Assembly: GCA_021159825.1 (NCBI GenBank)
Contig: JAGHDR010000058.1
Span: 1-10,813 of the forward strand
Reading direction: 5' to 3'
DNA from: Deltaproteobacteria bacterium
Lineage (GTDB): Bacteria; Desulfobacterota; DSM-4660; Desulfatiglandales; Desulfatiglandaceae
Length of the DNA: 10,813 bases
A model generated the notes under the pieces. The model searched no databases and was not told the DNA's origin. It saw only the letters and a list, made by a program, of their open reading frames with translations. The position numbers and the translations under genes are program-made. Positions 1 through 6,837 of this stretch are shown in pieces (positions within the stretch are counted from its first letter, which is position 1; every line of letters begins with the position of its first letter).

Positions 1-23
1 GCATACTAACGCGGCAGAGCCGC

Positions 24-46
24 AGTTGTCAGTTGTCAGTTGTCAG
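24..46 (+). repeat. Heptad array, left arm of copy 1 (AGTTGTC x3)
   Basis: Three perfect tandem 7-bp units, AGTTGTC, followed by AG. They are the reverse complement of the CTGACAA units at 154-184, so the two arrays form inverted arms around the short reading frame. Confidence 0.9.
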
Positions 47-60
47 CACTGAAGGTTATT

Positions 61-171
61 TTGAAATTTGAGGATTTGGAAATATGGAAGAGGTCTCCAC
101 GATTATGCACAGATTTGTACAAACACTTTCAGGATATTATGGGCATGCTTTTACTGACAACTGATAACTGA
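61..171 (+). pseudogene. Truncated four-helix-bundle (23S rRNA IVS / S23-type) protein remnant, copy 1
   Basis: A 36-codon frame starts at TTG five bases after GAAGG and begins LKFEDLEIWKRSPRLCTDLY. The pattern F-x-D-L-x-(V/I)-W-(K/Q) followed by an amphipathic helix with LY-K is the recognisable first helix of the four-helix-bundle proteins encoded in 23S rRNA intervening sequences and related loci (normally about 115-130 residues). After about 26 residues the match stops and the frame runs into the heptad array, ending in LLTTDN-stop. The remaining three helices are missing, so this is a remnant with an intact start rather than a working gene. The second copy (9326-9436) breaks at the same point, so the deletion preceded duplication. 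The two peptides differ at four residues. Confidence 0.65.
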
Positions 172-184
172 CAACTGACAACTG
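154..184 (+). repeat. Heptad array, right arm of copy 1 (CTGACAA x4)
   Basis: Four tandem 7-bp units (CTGACAA, CTGATAA, CTGACAA, CTGACAA) and a partial CTG. One unit carries a C-to-T change. Complementary to the left arm at 24-46. Confidence 0.9.
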
Positions 185-260
185 GTACCACATAGCGATT
201 TTCTTGTTTTTTGCGACAGAAAACCACGTTCCTAAGGTACTAAAAGGGATCAAATGACCC

Positions 261-1037
261 ATGTTATCTTTGAACATTTCCCTTCCGCAAGTGCAAACAT
301 TCCTCTTGATTTTCTTGAGAGTCGGCGCCATTTTGCTGACCGCGCCGATCTTTAACAGCCGTAATATCCCCGTTTTGTTTAAGGTCGGACTTTGTTTCGC
401 CGTCAGTCTCATTCTGTTCCCTATTTTGAATCTACAAAATTTGCCTGTTCGATTTGAGCTCATACCCCTGGTTATAGGTGTCATCAGCGAAGTCCTTATC
501 GGGGTCATTATCGGTCTTTCCGTTAGAATGTTGTTTGTGGGGATACAGCTGGCGGGGCAGTTGGTGGGCTTTCAGATGGGTTTGGCCATGGCCAACATCA
601 TCGATCCTGCCACAAGCGAGCAGGTCCCTCTTCTTGCCCAGTTAAATAACCTCATTGCTTTGCTGGTTTTTTTGGCCATAAATGCTCACTACTGGTTTTT
701 GCGGGCCCTGGTCGAAAGCTTCCGGTTGGTACCCCCCTTTGAATTTCAATTCACCCATTCCCTGATGGAGCAGTTAATGATTCTTGCCGGTAATATATTT
801 GTTATCGCCGTCAAGGTAGGGGCGCCCCTCATCGTGGTGCTGTTTTTAATGAGCGTCGCATTTGGGCTGGCGGCACGGACCGTTCCGCAAATGAATATCT
901 TTTTTGTGGCAATGCCCCTGAAAATCCTTGTCGGTCTGATGTTTTTTGTTTTTGCCCTCCCGTATATGACGTCGTTTTTCGAGGCCATATTCAGTGGAGT
1001 GGGGAATGATATACTAAAGCTTCTAAATGCCATGTAA
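261..1037 (+). CDS. fliR: Flagellar biosynthetic protein FliR (export gate)
   Basis: FliR is an inner-membrane component of the flagellar type III export gate; with FliP and FliQ it forms the entry portal for rod, hook and filament subunits. The 258-residue product has the family's usual length. It opens with the typical segment LPQVQTFLLIFLRVGAILLTAPIF, followed by several long hydrophobic stretches separated by short charged loops. The conserved-looking QLVGFQMGLAMANIIDP segment lies near the middle, and the protein ends in a final hydrophobic helix. The ATG at 261 is preceded by AAAGGGAT (243-250). A nearby ATG at 254 is in another frame. Repeat element copy 1 lies directly upstream, and flhB follows after 146 bp, the standard gene order. 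fliP and fliQ are not in the window and may lie upstream. Identity is secure. Confidence 0.95.
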   Translation: MLSLNISLPQVQTFLLIFLRVGAILLTAPIFNSRNIPVLFKVGLCFAVSLILFPILNLQNLPVRFELIPLVIGVISEVLIGVIIGLSVRMLFVGIQLAGQLVGFQMGLAMANIIDPATSEQVPLLAQLNNLIALLVFLAINAHYWFLRALVESFRLVPPFEFQFTHSLMEQLMILAGNIFVIAVKVGAPLIVVLFLMSVAFGLAARTVPQMNIFFVAMPLKILVGLMFFVFALPYMTSFFEAIFSGVGNDILKLLNAM

Positions 1038-1183
1038 CCCCCATGCTCTGCGGGCACAACATTCATTTTTACTTCAATATTTTGGGGAGCGAAGCGACAT
1101 CATTATTCGATGTTCGACGTTGGACGTTCGATGTTGGAAGTTCATTTTCATATATGGCTATAGGATCATGATAGAGGATTGTC
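1038..1183. other. fliR-flhB intergenic gap
   Basis: No gene fits here. The gap holds the mini-palindrome GCGAAGC (1089-1095), a five-unit heptad array (1108-1142) and the flhB ribosome site AGAGGA (1173-1178). A 10-mer, TCTGCGGGCA (1047-1056), recurs in the flhB-flhA gap at 2407-2416. I see no convincing terminator or promoter. Confidence 0.6.
1108..1142 (+). repeat. Degenerate heptad array CGAYGTT x5
   Basis: Five consecutive 7-bp units: CGATGTT, CGACGTT, GGACGTT, CGATGTT, GGAAGTT. The period is exactly seven, but the sequence differs from the CTGACAA arrays. As in the mini-elements, a short GC-containing palindrome sits just upstream (1089-1095). Tandem heptanucleotides of this kind resemble the STRR repeats described in cyanobacterial genomes. 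Confidence 0.75.
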
Positions 1184-2257
1184 GTGGCTGAAAAGGGTGA
1201 CCAGGAGAGGACTGAAAAACCGACGGGCAAGAAGCTCTCCAAGGCAAGGGAGGAGGGACAGGTTGCAAAGAGTCAGGAGATCTCCACCGCCTTCATACTA
1301 TTCGGGGCCTTAGGCGTATTTCTCTTTGCGGGGCCATGGATGTTTTGGGCGCTTTCCGACTTTATGCACGGCATTTTTCAAAATCTTGGGACCTTGCATA
1401 TGGAGGGGATTTCGGCCAGGGCGTTTTTGTTTGAGGTGTTGCAACAGGTAGGCCTTATCCTCATGCCTCTACTTTTGGTTCTGTTGATTTTGGGAATTGC
1501 CGCCAACCTCCTTCAGGTGGGGTTCTTGTTCACCTTAAAACCATTTACCCCGAAGTTATCGAAATTTAACCCCATTACGGGGATGAAAAAATTCGTCTCC
1601 CTGAAAGCTCTGGTCGAGCTTCTCAAATCACTTTTTAAGGTTAGTTTCATCGGCGGCATCTCATGGCTGGTCCTGCGGGGAGAACTGGATGCGATCCCGT
1701 CGCTCATGGAGATGAGTGTGGGGCAGATCCTGACCTATATGGGCACCGTCTCCTTGAAGATGTTTTTTTATGTCGGTCTGGGAATGCTTGTCCTGGCTGC
1801 CATAGATTTCACTTACCAGCGCTGGCAACATACCAAAGATCTGATGATGAGCAAACAGGAAGTGAAAGATGAGGCCAAGCAGGCTGAGGGAGATCCGCAG
1901 ATCAAGGGCAAGATCAGGCAGGCTCAAAGGGAAATGGCCATGAGAAGAATGATGGAATCCGTGCCTGATGCGGATGTTATCATCACCAATCCGACCACTT
2001 TGGCCATTGCCGTAAAATATGATGCCAAACAGATGTTTGCCCCCCAGGTCGTAGCGAAGGGGGCCAAGTTGATGGCGGAAAGGATTAAGGATATTGCCAG
2101 GGACAACGATGTGCCCATTGTGGAGAACAAACCCCTGGCCCGGACCCTTTTCAAGTCCATGGAGGTTGGCGACCTTGTCCCGCCTGATCTCTATAAGGCA
2201 GTGGCCGAAGTCCTGGCATATGTCTATAAGCTGAAGGGACAGCGGAACGGCGCATAG
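1184..2257 (+). CDS. flhB: Flagellar export switch protein FlhB (variant NPTT site)
   Basis: FlhB is the substrate-specificity switch of the flagellar export apparatus; its cytoplasmic domain normally autocleaves within NPTH to allow the change from hook to filament export. The 357-residue product has the hallmark N-terminus (EKGDQERTEKPTGKKLSKAR), four hydrophobic segments within about residues 35-215, the linker MSKQEVKDEAKQAEGDP and the C-terminal domain ending VAEVLAYVYKLKG. At residues 269-272, the position of NPTH in Salmonella FlhB, this protein reads NPTT: the Asn-Pro scissile bond is kept but the histidine is Thr. GTG at 1184 is chosen because AGAGGA (1173-1178) precedes it and it gives the full family N-terminus. 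Identity is secure; the cleavage rate is open. Confidence 0.95.
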   Translation: MAEKGDQERTEKPTGKKLSKAREEGQVAKSQEISTAFILFGALGVFLFAGPWMFWALSDFMHGIFQNLGTLHMEGISARAFLFEVLQQVGLILMPLLLVLLILGIAANLLQVGFLFTLKPFTPKLSKFNPITGMKKFVSLKALVELLKSLFKVSFIGGISWLVLRGELDAIPSLMEMSVGQILTYMGTVSLKMFFYVGLGMLVLAAIDFTYQRWQHTKDLMMSKQEVKDEAKQAEGDPQIKGKIRQAQREMAMRRMMESVPDADVIITNPTTLAIAVKYDAKQMFAPQVVAKGAKLMAERIKDIARDNDVPIVENKPLARTLFKSMEVGDLVPPDLYKAVAEVLAYVYKLKGQRNGA

Positions 2258-2303
2258 TTCAATTTTTGACACCCATCGTCAAATTGTAGAGCCCTTACCT
2301 GGT

Positions 2304-2324
2304 TTCCAATTTCCAATTTCAAGT
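2304..2324 (+). repeat. Short heptad array TTCCAAT x3 (last unit degenerate)
   Basis: Units TTCCAAT, TTCCAAT and TTCAAGT in perfect 7-bp register. It is short, so weak alone. It gains weight because the flhG-fliA gap carries related units in the opposite orientation (TTCAAAT/TTCAACT as reverse complements). Confidence 0.5.
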
Positions 2325-2379
2325 TACAACACCTGTTCCTGCCTGTAAATATCCAATACATTCAAGGGCCTGGTACCTA

Positions 2380-2407
2380 AAATTCGGTGTTTCACCTGCG
2401 AATTTTT
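2380..2407 (+). terminator. Possible weak intrinsic terminator or attenuator hairpin
   Basis: AAATTCG (2380-2386) pairs perfectly with CGAATTT (2399-2405). The stem extends inward through GTG/CAC around a TTT loop, with a three-base bulge on the 3' side. The 3' arm runs into a five-T tract (2403-2407). The stem is AT-rich at its base, so efficiency would be low. It could equally be an mRNA processing or stability hairpin. Confidence 0.3.
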
Positions 2408-2477
2408 CTGCGGGCATGGAAAATGCATACGTTCACATCATAGAAGAAACGGATAACCCTAACGAGACTGGAGAGAT

Positions 2478-4580
2478 ATGGAGCTGACAGGCCAAACCGA
2501 TCATTCAATAGGAATCCCCTTTCTCACCGAGAACAGCGAGATTGTGGCGGCTCTGGGTGTTGTAGGCATCCTGATCCTGATGGTCATGCCTTTGCCCCCC
2601 TTTATGCTGGATCTGCTCTTGTCGTTTAATATCACATTTGCCCTGACGATTCTTTTAGTGGGCACTTATCTTATGAAGCCGTTGGATTTTTCGTCCTTTC
2701 CCACCGTACTTTTGATTGCCACATTGTTCAGGTTATCTCTTAATATTGCTTCAACACGGATCATCCTGTTGCATGGAAGCGAGGGTCCCGCGGCTGCCGG
2801 AAGTGTGATCAAAGCCTTTGGGGGCTTTGTTGTGGGAGGGAATTATGTGGTTGGGGCCATCGTTTTCATCGTTCTTGTGATTATAAATCTCCTGGTTATT
2901 ACAAAAGGTTCCGGAAGAATCGGTGAGGTGGCCGCCCGTTTTACCTTAGATGCCATGCCCGGAAAACAGATGAGTATCGATGCGGATCTTAACGCGGGAC
3001 TCATAGGAGAAGAAGAGGCAAAGGCAAGGCGGAAAGAGATTTCCCGTGAAGCGGATTTTTACGGGGCCATGGACGGGGCCGGCAAATTCGTCAAGGGAGA
3101 TGCCGTAGCCGGTGTGATCATCACCTTGATCAACATCGTGGGGGGGCTTGCCATCGGGGTCTTGCAGAACGGTATGAATATCGCCGATGCCGCACAGACC
3201 TACACCCTGCTAACGGTCGGCGACGGTCTTGTTACCCAGATCCCCGCCCTGATGATATCAACCGCCGCCGGTATCGTGGTCAGCAGGGCGGGGTCTAGGT
3301 CAACCATGGGCAGAGAAATATTGTCTCAGATTTTGCGGCAGCCGAAAGCCCTGGGTATTGCCTCCGTGGTTCTCTTCGGATTTGGTCTGGTTCCCGGACT
3401 TCCGGCGGTGCCCTTTATTTTGTTGTCGATGATTGCCGGGGGCGTGGCGTACACTGTGACCCAGTCAAGAAAGGCCGAGCAGGAAAGGGTTGAAGAGAGG
3501 GAGATGATTGAAGAGAAGGCCGGACCGCAAGAAGCCCTGGAATCGATCCCCCCCGTCGATATCCTGGCCCTGGAGGTTGGGTACGGCCTTATTCCCATGG
3601 TGGATGCTGAACAGGCCGGTGATCTCTTAGAAAGGATCAAGTCTTTCAGGCTTCAGATCGCCAAGGAGATCGGGATTGTTGTTGCCCCTATTCATATACA
3701 GGATAATATGAAGCTGAAGCCCGGCGGATATTCCATTCTGCTCAAAGGGAATGAAGTGGCCGGGGGTGAGTTGATGATGAACCACTATCTGGCAATGGAT
3801 CCCGGCAATGCGGATGGAAAGATCGGTGGTGTTCCCACAAAGGAGCCTACCTATGGACTGCCGGCCTTTTGGATTAAGGAGGGGGCGAGAGAAAACGCTT
3901 TGGCCAAGGGATATACCGTTGTTGACCTCTCCACTGTTTTGATAACCCACCTGTCCGATGTGATCAGGCGGCATGCCCATGAATTATTGGGAAGGCAGGA
4001 GGTTCAGCAACTTATGGATAATCTGAAAACTTCCTATCCAAAAGTGGTGGAGGAACTGATACCCAATCTGCTCCCCCTTGGCGCCGTCGGGAAGGTCCTT
4101 CAAAATCTTCTGATAGAACAGATTCCCATCAGAGATATGTTGACCATCCTGGAGACATTGGCCGATTGGGCCCCGATGATAAAGGACGCTGATACGCTCA
4201 CCGAGTATGTCCGGCAGGCCCTTGCCAGGACCATTACCAAACTCTATCAAAGCCCTGAGGGGAATATTCCGGTCATAACCCTGGACCAGAACATTGAAAA
4301 AACCGTGGCTCAGGCGGTTCAGCACACAGAACAGGGTGACTTTCTCCCAATTGAGCCAGGCGTAGCCCAGAAGATAATGAAAAAAGTAACCCAGAATCTG
4401 GAAAAATTTTCAAAGCTCAACCAGCAGCCGGTTGTTTTGTGTTCACCGCTGATCAGGTCGCATTTTAAGAAACTTGCCGACCGGTTTATTCCTGATTTGG
4501 TTGTGTTGTCATATAATGAGATTGCAAATAATATACAAGTTCACTCTATAGGAACGGTGGTGTTGGACGATGCAAATTAA
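2478..4580 (+). CDS. flhA: Flagellar biosynthesis protein FlhA (export gate)
   Basis: FlhA forms the nonameric ring of the flagellar type III export gate; it uses the proton motive force and docks chaperone-substrate complexes on its cytoplasmic domain. The 700-residue length is normal. The N-terminal half carries about eight hydrophobic segments. Between them is the FHIPEP-family signature RFTLDAMPGKQMSIDADLNAG (starting at R154), followed by AKARRKEISREADFYGAMDGAGKFVKGDA. A charged linker around residues 330-355 leads to the soluble C-terminal domain, with RRHAHELLGRQEV and the terminal SIGTVVLDDAN. The ATG at 2478 follows GGAGAG with unusually short spacing (2 bases), but no better in-frame start exists. 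Its last 11 bases overlap flhF, implying translational coupling. Identity is secure. Confidence 0.97.
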   Translation: MELTGQTDHSIGIPFLTENSEIVAALGVVGILILMVMPLPPFMLDLLLSFNITFALTILLVGTYLMKPLDFSSFPTVLLIATLFRLSLNIASTRIILLHGSEGPAAAGSVIKAFGGFVVGGNYVVGAIVFIVLVIINLLVITKGSGRIGEVAARFTLDAMPGKQMSIDADLNAGLIGEEEAKARRKEISREADFYGAMDGAGKFVKGDAVAGVIITLINIVGGLAIGVLQNGMNIADAAQTYTLLTVGDGLVTQIPALMISTAAGIVVSRAGSRSTMGREILSQILRQPKALGIASVVLFGFGLVPGLPAVPFILLSMIAGGVAYTVTQSRKAEQERVEEREMIEEKAGPQEALESIPPVDILALEVGYGLIPMVDAEQAGDLLERIKSFRLQIAKEIGIVVAPIHIQDNMKLKPGGYSILLKGNEVAGGELMMNHYLAMDPGNADGKIGGVPTKEPTYGLPAFWIKEGARENALAKGYTVVDLSTVLITHLSDVIRRHAHELLGRQEVQQLMDNLKTSYPKVVEELIPNLLPLGAVGKVLQNLLIEQIPIRDMLTILETLADWAPMIKDADTLTEYVRQALARTITKLYQSPEGNIPVITLDQNIEKTVAQAVQHTEQGDFLPIEPGVAQKIMKKVTQNLEKFSKLNQQPVVLCSPLIRSHFKKLADRFIPDLVVLSYNEIANNIQVHSIGTVVLDDAN

Positions 4581-5817
4581 AAGATTTCGAGCACAGGATA
4601 TGACTGAGGCCTTGAGGTTGGTCAAGAAGGAGTTCGGTTACCAGGCAGTCATCCTTTCCGCTAAGGAGATGAAGAATGGTGCAGGGATGCTTGGATTCTT
4701 GAAAGGGCCGTGTGTGGAAGTAACTGCGGCGACTGACACCGGCTATCTCAACGAGAAAAATGAAAATACTTCTGCCGGAAAGCGGCGGCGTCATAAGGGT
4801 GTGGCTGCGGGACCGGTTTCTATGGGTCGAAGAGATTGGCGGAGACCCATTTCTTTGATTAAAGAAGAAGTCGGCGTTTCAAGAAACAGGGCCGGCCTGA
4901 CGAAGACGAGAAATGTTTTCCCTCAACAGAGGGATGTTGAAATGAGTCTCTTCGATCTTTCTCAGGAAATGCAGAACCAGGGTGTGAAAGAAGTCATCGC
5001 ATTGGATTTGATCAAAGAACTCGATGCCGCTGTATCCTCAAACAAGCTTTTTAGCCCTGAAGCGATCAGGCAGAGCCTGATCGAAAATCTTGAAAAAATG
5101 GGCGTAGCGACAAGATCCGTAAGAATAGAACGTGGAAAACAAAAAGTGATTGCCTTGATAGGCCCTACCGGGGTCGGAAAAACGACCACTATCGCGAAAT
5201 TAGCCGCCATTGGCGGTCTTGCCAGGAAAAGGAAGATCGGATTGGTTACCTTGGATGACAAGCGAATCGGGGCCATTGCTCAACTCGAAGTTTACGCCAG
5301 GATTCTGAATATTCAGATGGAAGTCGCTTCAAGCAAAGAAGCGGTTGTGGAATCCCTCCAAAAATTAAAAAGGAAAGATATTGTTCTGATTGATACACCC
5401 GGGATAAGCTACAGGGATACACGTCAGCTGGGTGATCTGAAAGATCTTCTCGATAATGTCGGACCTGTAGAGATTCATCTTCTCTTGAGCGCCGTCACAA
5501 AGGAAAAGGATTTCAATCGCATTTTAGACAGGTTCAGCGTAATCCCTATTGATAGCCTGATATTTACAAAACTGGATGAAAGCAGTGAATACGGGGATCT
5601 CCTTAATCAGTTAATCCGGACAAAAATACCTGTTTCATATTTTACAAGTGGTCCACAAGTCCCGGAAGACATAGAAGTTGCAACTTTGGAGAAATTGGTG
5701 GATCGGATATGGGTCCGAAAAAAAGGCGCCGGACGTGTATCCGTAAGATCGGAAGCATCGAGGAGCAGACAAACACAGCGTGAATACGGCCCCTATTTGA
5801 GACGATCATATGCTTGA
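4570..5817 (+). CDS. flhF: Flagellar SRP-type GTPase FlhF with altered G motifs
   Basis: FlhF is a membrane-recruited SRP-family GTPase that fixes where and how many flagella are built. The 415-residue product has the FlhF-specific start (MQIKRFRAQDMTEALRLVKK), a basic variable linker (about residues 65-130), a helical N domain and a G domain. The P-loop is GPTGVGKTTTIAKLAA from residue 198, and G4 is TKLDE at 333-337. Two signature motifs deviate. The stretch usually reading TDTYRIGA is LDDKRIGA (228-235), and the usual DTAGR is DTPGI (275-279). The Lys and Thr of the P-loop and the G4 Asp are intact, so nucleotide binding is likely, but hydrolysis or dimer activation may differ. The start overlaps the end of flhA by 11 bp; flhG follows after 58 bp. 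No frameshift is seen. Confidence 0.93.
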   Translation: MQIKRFRAQDMTEALRLVKKEFGYQAVILSAKEMKNGAGMLGFLKGPCVEVTAATDTGYLNEKNENTSAGKRRRHKGVAAGPVSMGRRDWRRPISLIKEEVGVSRNRAGLTKTRNVFPQQRDVEMSLFDLSQEMQNQGVKEVIALDLIKELDAAVSSNKLFSPEAIRQSLIENLEKMGVATRSVRIERGKQKVIALIGPTGVGKTTTIAKLAAIGGLARKRKIGLVTLDDKRIGAIAQLEVYARILNIQMEVASSKEAVVESLQKLKRKDIVLIDTPGISYRDTRQLGDLKDLLDNVGPVEIHLLLSAVTKEKDFNRILDRFSVIPIDSLIFTKLDESSEYGDLLNQLIRTKIPVSYFTSGPQVPEDIEVATLEKLVDRIWVRKKGAGRVSVRSEASRSRQTQREYGPYLRRSYA

Positions 5818-5875
5818 TCGCCGAACCGCTATACACCGGTATTAACGGACTCAAAAAAACGGAGAGATACGAGCA

Positions 5876-6790
5876 GTGAATCATAAAGCCCCACCGAGAA
5901 AGGTCATTAGTCTGACCCGGAGAATAGCAGGCAAGAAGGCTGCTACGGAAAAGAGAAAAAGGAAAATCCGCAAATCCCATACGCGTGTCATCGCCGTAAC
6001 CAGCGGCAAGGGAGGCGTGGGTAAAAGTAACATTGTTGCCAATCTTGGATTTGTTCTTAGCCGGTCGGGGAAAAAAGTCTTGATTCTTGATGCGGATTTA
6101 GGGTTGGGGAATCTGGATGTGTTGTTAGGGCTGACGCCGAAATATAATTTATCCCATGCCATTACAGGCTCAAAAACCATCTCGGAAATCGTGATAGAAG
6201 GTCCGGGAAATGTCAAGATCCTGCCCGCTCCTTCGGGTATCCAAGAACTCAGCAATTTGACGGATGAACAAGAAACGCGAATGTTCACGGCCCTTGATTT
6301 ACTCATTGATTCCGTTGATCTCTTCTTGATCGACACGGGGGCCGGGATTTCGTCAAATGTGATGCATTTTAACAGCAGTGCTCCGGAGATTATGGTTGTT
6401 GCTTCTCCGGAACCCACGTCCATTACGGATGCATACGCCTTAATGAAAGTCCTCTCTCTCGATTATTCAAGAAAGCACTTTAAACTGGTGGTAAATCTGG
6501 CCAGGAGTTCCAGGGAAGCCTTCGAGGTTTACAAACGATTAGCGTTGGTCGCCGATAGATTCCTGGATATAAAAATCGAATATATGGGACATGTGTTGAT
6601 CGATGAAAATATCAAAAAGGGCGTAAGGCTTCAAAAGGTGGTGAGCGAAATCCACCCTGACGCCAAGGCAAGCAGATGTTTTGCCGCCCTTGCAAAAAAG
6701 ATATTTGAATCGCGGCCCTCTGATGTTCCGGAGGGAGATACGAATTTTTTCTGGAGGAAGCTTGTCCGTAATGGAACAAGGTACGAGTAA
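5876..6790 (+). CDS. flhG: MinD-like ATPase FlhG (FleN/YlxH), flagellar number regulator
   Basis: FlhG is a MinD/ParA-family ATPase that works with FlhF to limit flagellar number and, in polar flagellates, restrains the flagellar master regulator. The 304-residue product has the deviant Walker A SGKGGVGKS (residues 43-51), the LDADLGLGNLD segment (switch I region, about 76-86), LIDTGAG (switch II) and a C-terminal amphipathic region suited to membrane binding. The N-terminal 38 residues are very basic (RKRKIRKSH) and show no recognisable DQAxxLR-type FlhF-activating motif. GTG at 5876 follows GGAGAG (5861-5866) at normal spacing. fliA follows after 47 bp containing a heptad array. Family assignment is secure. 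The choice between the names FlhG and FleN is by convention. Confidence 0.93.
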   Translation: MNHKAPPRKVISLTRRIAGKKAATEKRKRKIRKSHTRVIAVTSGKGGVGKSNIVANLGFVLSRSGKKVLILDADLGLGNLDVLLGLTPKYNLSHAITGSKTISEIVIEGPGNVKILPAPSGIQELSNLTDEQETRMFTALDLLIDSVDLFLIDTGAGISSNVMHFNSSAPEIMVVASPEPTSITDAYALMKVLSLDYSRKHFKLVVNLARSSREAFEVYKRLALVADRFLDIKIEYMGHVLIDENIKKGVRLQKVVSEIHPDAKASRCFAALAKKIFESRPSDVPEGDTNFFWRKLVRNGTRYE

Positions 6791-6791
6791 A

Positions 6792-6819
6792 GTTTGAAAT
6801 TTGAAAGTTGAAATTTGGG
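6792..6819 (+). repeat. Degenerate heptad array RTTTGAA x4 in flhG-fliA gap
   Basis: Units GTTTGAA, ATTTGAA, AGTTGAA and ATTTGGG in 7-bp register, starting two bases after the flhG stop. They are close to the reverse complement of the units at 2304-2324. The array occupies most of the 47-bp gap and leaves fliA with a poorly placed ribosome site (GGGGTGG, 6817-6823, 14 bases from the ATG). Confidence 0.6.
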
Positions 6820-6837
6820 GTGGAATAGCTGTTTACT

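Larger units (their letters stand above)
7..245 (+). mobile_element. Mini-element copy 1: palindrome, inverted heptad arrays and four-helix-bundle gene remnant
   Basis: This stretch matches 9265-9523 almost base for base in the same orientation. In order it holds: TAAC; the palindrome GCGGC-AGA-GCCGC (11-23); three AGTTGTC heptads (24-44); a Shine-Dalgarno-like GAAGG (51-55); a TTG-started short reading frame (61-171); four CTGACAA-type heptads (154-181); and a shared tail containing CTTGTTTTTTG (203-213). The left and right heptads are reverse complements, so the RNA could form a 23-bp stem (24-46 with 154-176) with a single G-U pair. The element fills the gap up to the fliR ribosome site. 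It encodes no transposase, so it is best read as a non-autonomous, internally deleted element. The exact right end is uncertain, because similarity fades around 228-245. Confidence 0.75.
2258..2477. other. flhB-flhA intergenic gap
   Basis: This 220-bp stretch has no credible reading frame. It contains an imperfect hairpin just after the flhB stop (CAATTTTTGAC 2260-2270 with GTCAAATTG 2278-2286), a short heptad array (2304-2324), a second hairpin followed by Ts (2380-2407), and the flhA ribosome site GGAGAG (2470-2475). I could not identify a promoter with good spacing, so how flhA is transcribed if the second hairpin terminates is unclear. Confidence 0.55.

Noticed and set aside
24..184. CRISPR-like array
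   Set aside because: Units are 7 bp with no spacers and no cas genes; these are tandem heptads.
183..198. Sigma-54-like TGGTACCACATAGCG before fliR
   Set aside because: The -12 element reads CG instead of GC at the required spacing, and copy 2 of the same repeat does not keep the match.
7..245. Diversity-generating retroelement (Avd is also a four-helix bundle)
   Set aside because: No reverse transcriptase, no template/variable repeat pair with adenine-specific changes, and the frame is truncated after helix 1.
137..508. Minus-strand frame across copy 1 and the fliR start
   Set aside because: Its C-terminal QLSVVSYQLSV is just the translation of heptads (7 bp gives a 7-residue repeat), and the rest is antisense to fliR.
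1661..2272. Long open frame (203 codons) on the minus strand inside flhB
   Set aside because: It lies wholly antisense to the confidently identified flhB, its protein has no recognisable motif, and it has a shadow-like composition with many His and Leu.
2266..2292. TTGACA as a -35 box for flhA
   Set aside because: No acceptable -10 hexamer lies 16-18 bases downstream, and the TTGACA is part of a hairpin arm.
4570..4580. Overlap of flhA and flhF as a possible frameshift or fusion
   Set aside because: FlhA ends with a family-typical C-terminus, and FlhF begins with its canonical MQIKRF start. An 11-bp overlap is ordinary translational coupling.
5881..6423. Open frame of 180 codons on the minus strand inside flhG
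   Set aside because: Antisense to the conserved Walker region of FlhG. The predicted product is Ser/Pro-rich shadow sequence without domains.
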